Below are positions 1-9,242 of a stretch of DNA of 64,000 bases, piece after piece; position 1 is the stretch's first letter, and each line of letters opens with the position of its first letter. The position numbers and the translations under genes are program-made. The notes below the pieces were generated by a model. That model had not been told where the DNA came from and did not search any database. It saw nothing but the letters and a program-made list of their open reading frames with translations. Source of the stretch: DATDAH01 sp963823495 (GTDB taxonomy: Bacteria > Actinomycetota > Acidimicrobiia > Acidimicrobiales > DATDAH01); the NCBI GenBank assembly GCA_963823495.1, contig CAWGLV010000001.1, positions 2,170,001-2,234,000 of the forward strand. The letters are read 5' to 3'.

Positions 1-1
1 G

Positions 2-838
2 GGCATCGCCGGGGTGGTGTACCTGGCCGACCGGTTGCAGAAGCCGGTGTTGGTCGAGGGGCCCGCCGGTACCGGCAAGACCCAGTTGGCCAAGTCGGTG
101 GCGGAGATGACCGGCGCCCGTCTCATCCGTCTCCAGTGCTACGAGGGCCTCGACGAGGCCAAGGCGCTGTACGAGTGGAACTACAAGAAGCAGCTCCTGC
201 GGATCCAGGCCGAGCGCAATGCCGAGGGCACCTGGAACGAGATCGAGGACGACATCTTCTCCGACGACTTCCTGCTCGAGCGCCCGCTGCTCGAAGCGAT
301 CCGCTCGCCGGACCCCGTGGTCCTGCTCATCGACGAGGTGGACCGGGTGGAGGTCGAGACCGAGGCCCTGCTGCTGGAGATCCTCTCGGACTACCAGGTG
401 TCGATCCCGGAGCTGGGCACGGTCACCGCCACCCAGATCCCTCTCGTCTTCCTCACGTCCAACAACACCCGCGAGCTCTCCGAGGCCCTCAAACGCCGGT
501 GCCTCTACCTGCACATCGACTACCCCGACATGGAGCGGGAGAAGGAGATCGTGCTGACCAAGGTTCCCGGCGTCGGTGAGAACCTGGCCGACCAGATCGC
601 GCGCATCGTGCGCTCGATCCGACAGCTCGAGCTGAAGAAGGCCCCTTCGGTCTCCGAGACGTTGGACTGGGCTCGCACCCTGGTGCACCTGGGCGTCGAG
701 CAGGTCGACGAACAGCAGGCCACCGAGACCATCACCATCCTGCTGAAGTACCAGGCCGACATCGCCAAGGCCATCAAGGAGTTCGGCGGCGACGGCCAGA
801 CCTGGACGCGCGGCGGCCCGGCCCCGAGCAGGACATGA
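2..838 (+). CDS. MoxR-family AAA+ ATPase (5' end outside window)
   Basis: MoxR-type AAA+ ATPase, a chaperone-like enzyme that usually works with a VWA-domain protein to mature metalloenzymes or protein complexes in the cytoplasm. The frame is open to the first base and codes for conserved residues before the first possible start codon (GTG at 14), so the gene begins upstream; 278 residues are visible. Walker A is GPAGTGKT near visible residue 20, Walker B is LLIDEVD near 105-111, and sensor 1 lies in LTSNN followed by the LKRRC arginine-finger region. The stop overlaps the start of the next gene (ATGA), a VWA protein, which is the classic MoxR/CoxE pairing. The target enzyme cannot be told from the window. 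Family assignment is secure; substrate is unknown. Confidence 0.9.
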   Translation, partial: GIAGVVYLADRLQKPVLVEGPAGTGKTQLAKSVAEMTGARLIRLQCYEGLDEAKALYEWNYKKQLLRIQAERNAEGTWNEIEDDIFSDDFLLERPLLEAIRSPDPVVLLIDEVDRVEVETEALLLEILSDYQVSIPELGTVTATQIPLVFLTSNNTRELSEALKRRCLYLHIDYPDMEREKEIVLTKVPGVGENLADQIARIVRSIRQLELKKAPSVSETLDWARTLVHLGVEQVDEQQATETITILLKYQADIAKAIKEFGGDGQTWTRGGPAPSRT

Positions 839-2352
839 CCGACACGGGCCTCCGTGGCCCGAACGGCCCGAGTGGAGCGGGAGGCCCGGCGCCGGTGACC
901 GCCGGAGACGCGCTGGTCGACCTGCTCAACGGCTTCATCATCGAGCTGCGGGAAGCAGGCCTGCCGGTCAGCCTGACGGAGAACCTGGACGCCATGCAGG
1001 CCGTTCGCCACATCCCCCTGGAGGACCGCGAGGCCTTCAAGTACGCGCTGGCGGCCACGTTGGTGAAGAACAACGCTCACTGGCGGGCCTTCGAGACGGT
1101 CTTCGAGGTCTACTTCTCCTACCGCGGCCGCGAGTACCGGATCGTGGACGACGAGGGCGAGCCGCTGTCGGACGAGGAACTGGCCGAGATGGCCGAGCTG
1201 ATGGGCGCCGAGGGCCAGGGCGGCCAGGGCGGTCCCGGCGAGGCCATGAGCAACGAGGAACTGGCCGAGATGCTCTACCGGGCGCTCATGGAGGGCGACG
1301 AGGCCCTGATGCGGGCCCTCGCCCGCCAGTCGGTCACCCGGTTCGCCGGGATGGAGCCGGGGCGCCCCGTCGGGGGGACCTACTACCTCTACCGCACGCT
1401 GCGGAACCTGGATCTCGACGGCATGCTCGAGCGGCTCCTGGAGCAGGCGCAAGAGGATGCCCCCGCCCCGATGAGCGCCCTCGAGCAGCGCCTGGAGGAG
1501 GACGAGTACCAGACCCGGATCGAGCAGCTGAAGAAGGAGATCGAGGCCGAGATCCGCCGTCGCCTGGTGGCCGACCGGGGGGTCGAGGCCATGGCCAAGA
1601 CCCTGCGCAAGCCCTTGCCCGAGGATGTCGACTTCATGCACGCCAGCCGGGAGGAGATGGCCGACCTGCGCAAGGCCATCTACCCGCTGACCCGCAAGCT
1701 GGCCGTGCGCCTGACCCGGAAGCGCCGTCACGGTCGCAAGGGCCCGCTGGACTTCCGCAACACGGTGCGTCACTCACTCAGCTACGGGGGGGTCCCGGCC
1801 GAGCCCAAGTTCCGCTATCCGAAGCCGGCCAAGCCCGAGATCTTCGTCATCGCCGACATCTCCGGGTCGGTGGCCGCCTTCGCCCGGTTCACCCTCCACC
1901 TCGTCTACGCCATCAGCAACCAGTTCTCGAAGGTGCGGTCCTTCGTGTTCATCGACGGCCTCGACGAGGTCACCCGGTTCTTCGAGGGGGTCGAGGACAT
2001 CGGCGACGCCATCCACCGGGTCAACACCGAAGCCGACGTGGTCTGGGTCGACGGCCACTCCGACTACGGCCACGCCTTCGAGGTCTTCTGGAACACCTAC
2101 GGCAAGGATGTGGGCCCCAAGACCACGGTGCTGATCCTCGGCGACGCCCGGAACAACTACCACGCCTCCCAGTCCTGGGTGGTGAAGGAGATCGAGCACA
2201 AGGCCCGCCACGTCTACTGGTTGAACCCCGAGCCCCGCAGCTACTGGGACACCGGCGACTCCATCGTGGGGGAGTACGCCATCCACACCGATGGCGCCTA
2301 TGAGTGCCGCAACCTCCGCCAACTCGAGGCCTTCGTCGAGAAGCTGGCCTGA
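835..2352 (+). CDS. VWA-domain (CoxE-like) protein, partner of MoxR
   Basis: A 505-residue protein of the CoxE / VWA-containing CoxE-like family. The C-terminal half is a von Willebrand factor A domain with the metal-ion site DISGS around residues 341-345. The N-terminal half is helical and charged, with a Gly/Gln-rich low-complexity stretch near residues 125-137. No signal peptide or membrane segment is visible, so it should be cytoplasmic. It starts with an ATG overlapping the MoxR stop by 4 nt, so the two are translationally coupled and very likely act together. In the carbon-monoxide dehydrogenase system, CoxD and CoxE of these families help assemble the active site; no cox structural genes lie here, so the client is unknown. 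Confidence 0.88.
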   Translation: MTDTGLRGPNGPSGAGGPAPVTAGDALVDLLNGFIIELREAGLPVSLTENLDAMQAVRHIPLEDREAFKYALAATLVKNNAHWRAFETVFEVYFSYRGREYRIVDDEGEPLSDEELAEMAELMGAEGQGGQGGPGEAMSNEELAEMLYRALMEGDEALMRALARQSVTRFAGMEPGRPVGGTYYLYRTLRNLDLDGMLERLLEQAQEDAPAPMSALEQRLEEDEYQTRIEQLKKEIEAEIRRRLVADRGVEAMAKTLRKPLPEDVDFMHASREEMADLRKAIYPLTRKLAVRLTRKRRHGRKGPLDFRNTVRHSLSYGGVPAEPKFRYPKPAKPEIFVIADISGSVAAFARFTLHLVYAISNQFSKVRSFVFIDGLDEVTRFFEGVEDIGDAIHRVNTEADVVWVDGHSDYGHAFEVFWNTYGKDVGPKTTVLILGDARNNYHASQSWVVKEIEHKARHVYWLNPEPRSYWDTGDSIVGEYAIHTDGAYECRNLRQLEAFVEKLA

Positions 2353-2362
2353 CGGACGGCCC

Positions 2363-3718
2363 ATGACCGAGCCCGAGGTCGAGGACGGGGACGCGCCCCC
2401 GATCGGCTCCGCCTCCCCCTCGCGCTTCGCTTGGCGGCTGGCCCTCATCGGCGTTGTTGCGCTCGTCGTGCGGTGGTTCCTGGTCCTGGCTGCCCGGCCG
2501 AGTTGCGCGACCGAGGGCGAGGGGGGTTGCTTCCAAGTGGCCGGTCTGGCCCTCTGGTACCACGAGCAGGCCCGTCTGCTCGCCGAGGGCCACGGGTTCG
2601 CCCACCCGTTCCAGTACCTCGACACCGGTGACATCATCCCGAGCGCCCTGCACCCGCCCCTGTACTCCGGGCTCCTGGGCCTGTTCTCGGCCGTCGGCCT
2701 GGACACCGTCACCCAGCACCGTCTGCTCTCGGGGATCATCGGTGCCCTGGCCGTGGTCGCCGTCGGCCTGCTCGCCCGTCGGCTGGGTGGGGATCGGGTG
2801 GGCCTCCTGGCGGCGGGGTCGGCCGCGCTCTACCCGGCCTTGTGGATCAACGACGGGATGCTCCAGCCGGAGTCGCTGTTGGCCCTGGTCACCGCCGTCG
2901 TCCTGCTGGCGGCCTTCCGGCTCGACGAGGATCCGAGCCCGCGCCGGGCGGCGGTGCTCGGCGGGCTGATCGGCCTGGCGACCCTGACTCGGCCGGAGAT
3001 GCTGCTCTACGCGCCGCTCCTGCTCCTGCCGCTCGTGCTGCGCCGCTCCGAGCTGTCCTGGCGGGACCGCGGGGGCCGGGTGCTGGTCGGCCTCGGGGCC
3101 ACCCTCCTGGTCCTGGCCCCGTGGCTGGTGCTCAACCAGGTCCGCTTCGGCCAGCCGTCGCTGACCAACAGCCAGGGGTCGGTGATCGCCGAGAGCAGCT
3201 GCGCGTCGACCTACTACGGCGAGTTCATCGGCTACCAGGCCAACTGCCACCCCGACTTCCCCCTGCCCGTCGAGTTCGATGATGAGGTCGAGCGCGAGGC
3301 CGAGCTGTTCGACCAGGCCTTTCCCTACGTCACCGACCACCTCGAGCGGGTGCCGCTGGTCGCCCTCGCCCGGACCGGGCGGATCTGGGAGCTCTACGCC
3401 CCCCGCCAGAACGCCTTCCTCAACGACTGGTACGAAGGCCGGGGCAAGCGGGCCTCGCAGGCCGCGGTGGTCGCCCACTTCCTCGCCCTTCCCTTCGCCG
3501 TGGCCGGCGCCGTGGCCCTGCGCCGCCGGGGGGTGACGCTGCTGCCGATGCTGGTGCCGATCGTCGCCGTCACGATCACCGCCGCCGCGACGTTCGGCCT
3601 GACCCGCTACCGCGTCCCGGCCGACGTAGTCATCGTCGTCCTCGCCGCCGTCGGCCTCGACCTTCTCGTCCGCCGCCTCCGGAGCGGGGACGACGACGAG
3701 GAGCCGTTGCCCGTCTAG
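2363..3718 (+). CDS. GT39-like integral membrane glycosyltransferase
   Basis: A 451-residue multi-membrane protein resembling the ArnT/PMT (GT39/GT83) group, which transfer sugars from polyprenyl-phosphate donors outside the membrane. At least nine hydrophobic segments are visible. An early periplasmic loop is followed by a HPPLYSG segment and, later, a TRPEMLLYAPLLLL helix typical of these enzymes. The ATG at 2363 is chosen because it directly follows the VWA gene; a longer frame from 2291 would overlap that gene. Four cysteines sit in predicted outside loops (the SCATEG and GGC segments near the N-terminus, and SSCAS and ANCHP near residues 280-300) and may form disulfides. Donor and acceptor are not predictable. 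Confidence 0.72.
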   Translation: MTEPEVEDGDAPPIGSASPSRFAWRLALIGVVALVVRWFLVLAARPSCATEGEGGCFQVAGLALWYHEQARLLAEGHGFAHPFQYLDTGDIIPSALHPPLYSGLLGLFSAVGLDTVTQHRLLSGIIGALAVVAVGLLARRLGGDRVGLLAAGSAALYPALWINDGMLQPESLLALVTAVVLLAAFRLDEDPSPRRAAVLGGLIGLATLTRPEMLLYAPLLLLPLVLRRSELSWRDRGGRVLVGLGATLLVLAPWLVLNQVRFGQPSLTNSQGSVIAESSCASTYYGEFIGYQANCHPDFPLPVEFDDEVEREAELFDQAFPYVTDHLERVPLVALARTGRIWELYAPRQNAFLNDWYEGRGKRASQAAVVAHFLALPFAVAGAVALRRRGVTLLPMLVPIVAVTITAAATFGLTRYRVPADVVIVVLAAVGLDLLVRRLRSGDDDEEPLPV

Positions 3719-3739
3719 TGCGGGTGAGCCTGCCCGATC

Positions 3740-4627
3740 TCAGGCGAGGTCGTCGAGGACCTCGTCGAACTGGTGGAACAGCACGGGGCGGTCGTGGTGC
3801 TCGCGGGCGAGGACGCCGAGCTTGCGGACCTTGGCCAGGAGCCGACGGGCCTCGCGGCCAGGCCAGGGGCGGGGGAGGAGCTCGGGGGGTAGCAGGGGGT
3901 CGTGGCGGACGACGTCCTGGAAGTCCACGAAGGTGGCCAGGGCGCCGGCCAGGAACTCGGCGTCGGTCAGCCGCTCGTGGCGGGCCCGCATCCCCTCGAG
4001 GGCCTCGGGGACATCGGCGTAGGCGACCAGGAACTCCTCGTAGCGCTTGGCGACGCCCTCGAGGTCCCACAGGCGGCCGGCCAGCACACGGGGATCGGAC
4101 TGGCCACCGACGACGAGGTCGTCGGTCGTCGCGACCGTGACGTGTTCCTCGACGCCGAGACGTTCGACTTCGGCCGCGACGTCGGCCTCCCAGCGATGGG
4201 CCGAGACGAACAGACCGCCCTGCACGGGCGCGCCCCCGAGTTGGCGCAGCCAGTCCCGCAGGGTGTCGCGCGCGTCGCGTTGGGCCTCGGGCACGGCGAA
4301 TCCGACGAGGTGCCAGCGTCGGTCCCAGCCGCGGCCGGCTCGGTCCTGCACGTAGGACAGCCGGTGGCGGTCCAGGTGGCCGGTCCAGAAGTGCGCACCA
4401 CGGTCGGTGAGGGAGAAGACGGCATCGCGGCCCTCACCCTCCCGGGTGAACAACTCCTCGGCCACGAGCCGCCGCAGACAGGACCGCACCTGCTCGGCCG
4501 ACTGGCCGCTGGCCCCGGCGACGGCGTACACGTCGTCGGCCCGGATGGTGCGGTCGGGCCGCGCCATGCCGAAGACCAGGACACGGGTCGGGACACCGGT
4601 CGAATCAGGCCCGGTCGTTCTGCTCAC
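3740..4627 (-). CDS. PaaX-like transcriptional regulator
   Basis: A 295-residue protein with the layout of PaaX regulators: an N-terminal winged helix (about residues 10-85, starting TRVLVFGMA), a central domain beginning with the WHLVGF segment, and a C-terminal helical domain containing FVDFQDVVRHDPLLPPELLP. PaaX proteins are acyl-CoA-responsive repressors, classically of phenylacetate catabolism. The GTG at 4627 is preferred because a TACAGT hexamer lies 7 nt before it, fitting a leaderless transcript; a start at 4666 would include non-conserved residues. It converges with the glycosyltransferase gene and diverges from the GMC oxidoreductase gene. Whether it controls that neighbour is only a guess. 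Confidence 0.75.
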   Translation of the reverse strand: MSRTTGPDSTGVPTRVLVFGMARPDRTIRADDVYAVAGASGQSAEQVRSCLRRLVAEELFTREGEGRDAVFSLTDRGAHFWTGHLDRHRLSYVQDRAGRGWDRRWHLVGFAVPEAQRDARDTLRDWLRQLGGAPVQGGLFVSAHRWEADVAAEVERLGVEEHVTVATTDDLVVGGQSDPRVLAGRLWDLEGVAKRYEEFLVAYADVPEALEGMRARHERLTDAEFLAGALATFVDFQDVVRHDPLLPPELLPRPWPGREARRLLAKVRKLGVLAREHHDRPVLFHQFDEVLDDLA

Positions 4628-4634
4628 GACCTCA

Positions 4635-4640
4635 ACTGTA
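4635..4640 (-). promoter_or_regulatory. -10 hexamer TACAGT for PaaX-like gene
   Basis: TACAGT lies 7 nt before the GTG start, so transcription would start at or next to the start codon. No convincing -35 is seen. Confidence 0.5.
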
Positions 4641-4694
4641 GGTCGTCGGTCGGGGTCCTGCCCCACCCGCCGGAGCGGGGTCGTGGACCGACGG

Positions 4695-4700
4695 TAGTGT
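4695..4700 (+). promoter_or_regulatory. -10 hexamer TAGTGT for GMC gene
   Basis: TAGTGT lies 10 nt before the ATG at 4711, and there is no Shine-Dalgarno sequence between them. This fits the leaderless pattern seen at many genes in the window. Confidence 0.45.
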
Positions 4701-4710
4701 CGCCCACCGC

Positions 4711-6318
4711 ATGCTCCTCGACGCCCGCGATCTCGCTGAGGGCGACGAGTTGACCACCGACGTCTGCATCGTGGGCGCAGGCGCAGCGGGGATCACCCTG
4801 TCCCGCTCGCTGAGTGGCTCGGGCCTGGATGTCGTGGTGCTCGAGAGCGGCGGGATGGAGATGGACGTCGCGACGCAGGCCCTGGCCGAAGGGTCTATGC
4901 CCGACGGTCGCTTCGTGAACGGCTTCGACCATGCCCAGGACATCCCCCTCGAGGCGGTACGTCTCCGTCAGCTCGGCGGAACCACCAATCACTGGGCGGG
5001 CTACTGCCGGCCCCTGCGGGTCGTCGACTTCGAGCGGCGCAGCCACCTCGCGCGGTCCGGCTGGCCGTTCTCGCGGGCCGAACTCGATCCGTGGTACGAA
5101 CGGGCCCACGAGGTCGTCCGCATCGGGCCCTATGAGTACGACTGGCGCTGGTGGCGCGATCAACATGGCTTCCCCGAGCCGGTGATCGACGACGCCCAGT
5201 TGGAGGCCGGCCTCTACCAGTCCAAGTTCCCGTTTGCCTTCGGCGAGCAGTATCGCGACGAGTTGGAGCAGGCCGATGACGTCCGGCTCCTCCTCTGGGC
5301 GAATGCGATCGATCTGCCGCTGACCGAAGGTGGATCCGCTGTGGAGCGCGTCGAGGTCGCGACGCTCTCCGGCGTTCACTTCCGGGTCCGAGCCCGAACC
5401 GTGGTCCTGGCCATGGGCGGCATCGAGAACGCAAGGCTGCTGCTCGCGGCCAATCACGACCGTCCGGCCGGTCTCGGCAACCAGTTCGACCTCGTCGGCC
5501 GGCACTTCGCCGACCATCTCCTCGTGCCAGCCGGTTTCGGCGTCGTGGCCCGGCCGTTCGGCGACTTCGAGGGCTACGGCGGAATTCGCTACCCGCGAGC
5601 GACACCGGACGACCAACACGGGGTGCGATCGATCTTGTTGCTCGCCGACGACGTCCTGCGGTCAGGTGCGCTACAGGGGCTCGAGCTCCAGCTCATGGCC
5701 GGCCGCCTCGCCGACGGCGCACCGCGTCAGGACGAAGGGGTCACCGTGCCCGACGTCGCGGCCCTCGTCGAGCGAACCGATCCCGGCCCGCAGACCGTGG
5801 TCTACTTCCAGGCCCAGACCGAGCCCGTCCTCCACCCGGAGAACCGTGTGGTGCTCTCGTCCTCGGTGAGGGACGACCTGGGCGTTCCCGAGGTCGAGGT
5901 CCGGTGGCGGGTCCGGCCCGCAGACCTCGACAGCATCGAGGCCGGGTTGGCGCTCGTTGCAGCCCGGCTCGGCGCTGCAGGTCTCGGGCGGCTCCAGGTG
6001 GTCCCCGGGGGCATCCAGTACGACCCCGACCGGGTCGGCGCCGAGGCCGCCGACCGGTTCCGGGTCCACCTCGACCGCGATGTCCGCTCGCTGGCCCCTG
6101 ACAGCGCCGTGGGCTTCCACCACATGGCGACCACCCGTATGGCGGCCAGCCCGCGCGAAGGGGTCGTCGACGCCGACCAGCGGGTGCACTCCGTCGACAA
6201 CCTCTTCGTGGCCGGCTCGTCGAGCTTCGCCACGCCGGGCGCGAACACGCCGACGCTCACCATCGTGGCCCTCGCGCTCCGGCTGGGGGCGCACCTGCGT
6301 GACCGGGTGCTGGGGTGA
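4711..6318 (+). CDS. GMC family FAD oxidoreductase
   Basis: A 535-residue flavoprotein of the glucose-methanol-choline family that oxidises an alcohol or sugar. The N-terminus holds the FAD-binding motif GAGAAG near residue 25, then an ESGG segment. The GGTTNHW motif lies near residues 90-96, the C-terminal catalytic segment is GFHHMATTRM near residue 470, and the closing FAD-contacting segment is GANTPTLTI. There is no signal peptide of its own. The next gene overlaps its stop by 4 nt and encodes a small Tat-signal protein. In membrane-bound sugar and gluconate dehydrogenases such a small subunit carries the flavoprotein across the membrane, so export by hitch-hiking is a reasonable inference. 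Substrate is unknown. Confidence 0.87.
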   Translation: MLLDARDLAEGDELTTDVCIVGAGAAGITLSRSLSGSGLDVVVLESGGMEMDVATQALAEGSMPDGRFVNGFDHAQDIPLEAVRLRQLGGTTNHWAGYCRPLRVVDFERRSHLARSGWPFSRAELDPWYERAHEVVRIGPYEYDWRWWRDQHGFPEPVIDDAQLEAGLYQSKFPFAFGEQYRDELEQADDVRLLLWANAIDLPLTEGGSAVERVEVATLSGVHFRVRARTVVLAMGGIENARLLLAANHDRPAGLGNQFDLVGRHFADHLLVPAGFGVVARPFGDFEGYGGIRYPRATPDDQHGVRSILLLADDVLRSGALQGLELQLMAGRLADGAPRQDEGVTVPDVAALVERTDPGPQTVVYFQAQTEPVLHPENRVVLSSSVRDDLGVPEVEVRWRVRPADLDSIEAGLALVAARLGAAGLGRLQVVPGGIQYDPDRVGAEAADRFRVHLDRDVRSLAPDSAVGFHHMATTRMAASPREGVVDADQRVHSVDNLFVAGSSSFATPGANTPTLTIVALALRLGAHLRDRVLG

Positions 6319-6698
6319 CGGCGCGCATCAGCCGGCGTCAGGCACTGTTCCTCCTGGCCGGGGGGACGGTCGCCGCCGGTGGCGCCATCGTGGCTTTCCG
6401 CCGTGACGGCGACGGCTCGCCGGACGAACCGCACCCTGACGGTCCCTCCTCGCCGGTGGTTTCCGGAGAGCTGGCGGTGATCGGCGAGCGGTACCTGACC
6501 CGGGTCCCCGATGAGGCCTCGACGGAGGTGCTGACCGAGCGCCTCGACCTCCCCGAGGGCCCCGTCCTGGGATCCTTCGCCGCGGTGCGGGCCCGGATCC
6601 ATCGGGAGCTGGCCGAGGGCGAGGTGGTCACCGTCGACGGCTGGGTCCTGTCCGTGACCGAGGCCCGGCTGTGTGCGCTCGTCGCCCTCGGCGACTGA
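6315..6698 (+). CDS. Tat-signal small subunit of GMC dehydrogenase
   Basis: A 127-residue protein with a twin-arginine leader: SRRQALFLL followed by a Gly/Ala-rich hydrophobic stretch ending near residue 28. The mature part is acidic and ends with EVVTVDGWVLSVTEARLCALVAL, a tail seen in small proteins paired with GMC dehydrogenases. It starts at a GTG overlapping the GMC stop (GTGA), so the pair is translationally coupled. The likely role is to carry the folded flavoprotein through the Tat pathway or to anchor it. It is shorter than the gluconate 2-dehydrogenase subunit 3 family, so the family link is tentative. Confidence 0.65.
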   Translation: MTARISRRQALFLLAGGTVAAGGAIVAFRRDGDGSPDEPHPDGPSSPVVSGELAVIGERYLTRVPDEASTEVLTERLDLPEGPVLGSFAAVRARIHRELAEGEVVTVDGWVLSVTEARLCALVALGD

Positions 6699-6726
6699 CC
6701 GAGCCGTTCACGGGTCGGGCCGGCGA

Positions 6727-7413
6727 TCAGAGGTGGAGGCCGCACTCCTTCTTGCTCAGGCCGAGCCAGCGTCCGGAGCGGGCATCCTCGCCGGCGGCGA
6801 CCGGCTTGGTGCACGGCCAGCAGCCGATGGAGAGGTAGCCCCGGTCGAGCAGCGGGTTGTAGGGGACGTGGTGGTCGGCGATGTAGCCGGCCACTTCTTC
6901 CTCGGTCCAGGCGGCCAGCGGGTTGACCTTGACCAGGCCCCGCAGGTCTCGCACCACGATCGGCGCGTCGTGGCGGGTGGGGGATTCGTCGCGGCGCAGA
7001 CCGCTCATCCACGCGGCCTTGCCCATCAGCGCCCGATCCAGCTGGCCGACCTTGATGGCCGAGCAGCAGTTCTCCGGGTCGACCTTCCAGTGCTCCTCGT
7101 CGTGGGGGGGAACGGTCATGAGGCGGAGGTTGAGGCCGTAGTGTCGGCGCACCCGCTCCACGGTCTCGAGGGTCTCGGGGAAGTGGTAGCCGGTGTCGAT
7201 GAAGACGACCTCGATGCCCGGCTCGACCTTGACCGCCAGGTCGATGAGCACGGCGTCGGTCATCGACGCCGTGAGGCAGAGGTGAGGGGCGAAGGCATCC
7301 ACGGCCCACTGGATGATCTTCGCCGCGGGCAGGTCCTCGAACTCCCGGTTGAGCTCCGCCAGGTCGCCGTCGCTGAACCAGGCGACGTTCCCGATCGGGG
7401 TGGAGTCGGCCAT
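6727..7413 (-). CDS. cysH: APS/PAPS reductase with 4Fe-4S cluster ligands
   Basis: Phosphoadenylyl/adenylyl-sulfate reductase, 228 residues, reducing activated sulfate to sulfite in assimilatory sulfur metabolism in the cytoplasm. The nucleotide-binding region includes FIDTGYHFPETL near residue 80. The iron-sulfur ligands of the APS-reductase type are present: the CC pair in ENCCSAIK near residue 116 and the GCWPCT pair near residue 200. The catalytic cysteine is in the C-terminal KKECGLHL. This cysteine set argues for APS rather than PAPS as substrate. The ATG at 7413 is chosen because it forms a TGATG overlap with the stop of the upstream sulfite reductase gene; a GTG four codons earlier is possible. 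The two genes form an operon. Confidence 0.92.
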   Translation of the reverse strand: MADSTPIGNVAWFSDGDLAELNREFEDLPAAKIIQWAVDAFAPHLCLTASMTDAVLIDLAVKVEPGIEVVFIDTGYHFPETLETVERVRRHYGLNLRLMTVPPHDEEHWKVDPENCCSAIKVGQLDRALMGKAAWMSGLRRDESPTRHDAPIVVRDLRGLVKVNPLAAWTEEEVAGYIADHHVPYNPLLDRGYLSIGCWPCTKPVAAGEDARSGRWLGLSKKECGLHL

Positions 7414-9182
7414 CAGGTCGCGCACTCCGAGTCACCGATCACGGCTTCATAGGGCCCGGTCTCGTCGTAGTCGACGTAGAACTCGGGGCCCTGGTCCGGG
7501 GTGGGGAACTCGTCGAGGTCCTTCAGCCCCACGGCCACGGCGGAGGGGCCGCCGACCCGTTCCAGCCACCGGTGGAACGTCTCACCGGCCTCGCGCTCGT
7601 CGGCGAAACGGCGCACGACCCGAACGGCGGCTTCGGGGGCGTTGCGGGCCGGCAGGCGCAGGGCCTTGCGGCCGAACTCGATGGTCTCCTGGCCCACGTA
7701 GCCACCGAGGAGCATCTGGTAACCGGGGGCGGCCTGGCCGTGGGCCCGCCGTTCCGCGCCGAAGAAGCCGATGTCGCTGGCGTGGTGCTGACCACAGGAG
7801 TTGGTGCACCCGCTGATGTTGGTGCGGACCCCGCCGACCTCGGCCAACCCCTCCTCCTCGAGGCGGGCGCCGATGGCGTCGGCCAGGCCTCGGGACTGGG
7901 TCACGGCCAGGTTGCAGGTGTCGGCACCGGGGCAGGCCACGACGTCGCGGCTGAGCTCGGCCCCGGGCTCGGCCATGCCGATGGCCGCCAGTCGGTCGTA
8001 CAGGCGGGGGAGCCGGGCATCGTCGAGGCCCCGGAACACCAGGTTCTGGCGGTTCGTGACCCGGACGTCGGCCCCGAACTCCCGCTGGATGGCGGCCAGG
8101 GACCGGAACTGGGCGGCGGTGATGTCGCCCAGGCGGGCCCAGGCGTAGGCCGAGACCGTGCCCTTGGCCGATCCCCGCACGACATTGGCGTCCTCCCAAC
8201 GCTCGTAGGGGTCCGTCCGGCGGATGGCGACCGGGGTCCCCTGGCCGACGGCGGTCGGCGTGACGCCGTCGGCGGTGCCGGCGGGCTCGTCGCCGAGCTT
8301 CTCGACCACGAGGGGCACGCCCCCGGGCCAGGTGGACGAGGCGACCAGCAGCTTGCGCTCCTTGAGGATCTCGGCCTGCAGCTCCTCCCAACCCATCGTG
8401 TCGACCAGCCACTTGAGTCGGGCCCGGAGCTTGTTCTCCCGGTTCCCGTGGTTGCCGAACACGCGGAGGATGGCCTCGAGGGTGGCCATCAGCTCGTCGC
8501 GGGGCGTGAACTCCTCGAGGGCGAGGGCGGGGTGGGGGTTGGCGCCGAGGCCGCCGGCCACGAAGACCCGGAAGCCGGCCTCGAGGGTGCCGTCGCCGCG
8601 CTGACGGGCGGCGGCGATGACCCCGACGTCGTTGAACATGGCCTGGCCGCAGTCGGTGGCGCAGCCCGAGAAGTTGATCTTGAACTTGCGGGGGAGGCGC
8701 TGGCCGAGGGGATGGCGCAGGAAGTGCTGGTGGGCGGCCTCGGCCCAGGCGCTGATGTCGAGGACCTCGTACGGGCACGCCCCGGCCAGGTGGCAGCCCT
8801 GGACGTTGCGCACGGTGTCGCCGCAGGCCTCCCGGCTGGTGAGGCCGACCGAGGCGATGTCGCGCATGAGGTCGGGGATGCGCTCCAGCGGGACGAAGTG
8901 GACCTGGATGTTCTGGCGAGTGGTGATGTGGCCCCAGCCCCGCGAGTACTCCTGGGCGATGTGGCCGAGCATGTCGAGTTGATCGGGGGTGACCGAGCCG
9001 TAGGGGAGCTTCACCCGGACCATCTGGTTGTGGCCGCCTTGGCGCTGGCCGTAGATGCCGTTGTTCAGGCGGAAGACCCGGAAGGCGTCCTCCTCGAGCT
9101 CACCGGTGAGGTAGCGGTCCAGCTGCACCTCGAACTTGTCGATGTCGGCCGCGGCCGCCGGGTCGATGGTGATGGTGGGCAT
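7413..9182 (-). CDS. sir: Ferredoxin-type sulfite/nitrite reductase
   Basis: Siroheme and 4Fe-4S containing sulfite (or nitrite) reductase, 589 residues, the usual length for the one-subunit ferredoxin-dependent enzyme. It has the duplicated ferrite-like/siroheme fold: the N-terminal half shows QGGHNQMVRVKLPYG, GDTVRNVQGC and FSGCATDCGQ; the C-terminal half carries the cluster ligands in ACPGADTC (C-X5-C) and SGCTNSCGQ (C-X3-C). Pairing with cysH in an operon favours sulfite over nitrite. The ATG at 9182 begins MPTITIDP; the frame extends 20 codons further upstream but those are non-conserved. Electrons probably come from ferredoxin, since no flavoprotein subunit gene is nearby. Confidence 0.9.
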   Translation of the reverse strand: MPTITIDPAAAADIDKFEVQLDRYLTGELEEDAFRVFRLNNGIYGQRQGGHNQMVRVKLPYGSVTPDQLDMLGHIAQEYSRGWGHITTRQNIQVHFVPLERIPDLMRDIASVGLTSREACGDTVRNVQGCHLAGACPYEVLDISAWAEAAHQHFLRHPLGQRLPRKFKINFSGCATDCGQAMFNDVGVIAAARQRGDGTLEAGFRVFVAGGLGANPHPALALEEFTPRDELMATLEAILRVFGNHGNRENKLRARLKWLVDTMGWEELQAEILKERKLLVASSTWPGGVPLVVEKLGDEPAGTADGVTPTAVGQGTPVAIRRTDPYERWEDANVVRGSAKGTVSAYAWARLGDITAAQFRSLAAIQREFGADVRVTNRQNLVFRGLDDARLPRLYDRLAAIGMAEPGAELSRDVVACPGADTCNLAVTQSRGLADAIGARLEEEGLAEVGGVRTNISGCTNSCGQHHASDIGFFGAERRAHGQAAPGYQMLLGGYVGQETIEFGRKALRLPARNAPEAAVRVVRRFADEREAGETFHRWLERVGGPSAVAVGLKDLDEFPTPDQGPEFYVDYDETGPYEAVIGDSECAT

Positions 9183-9242
9183 GGTCCACTTTCGGGCCGC
9201 GGGAAGGGGGGTGCTCGTCGAGCTGAAACCCGACTGGAACAC

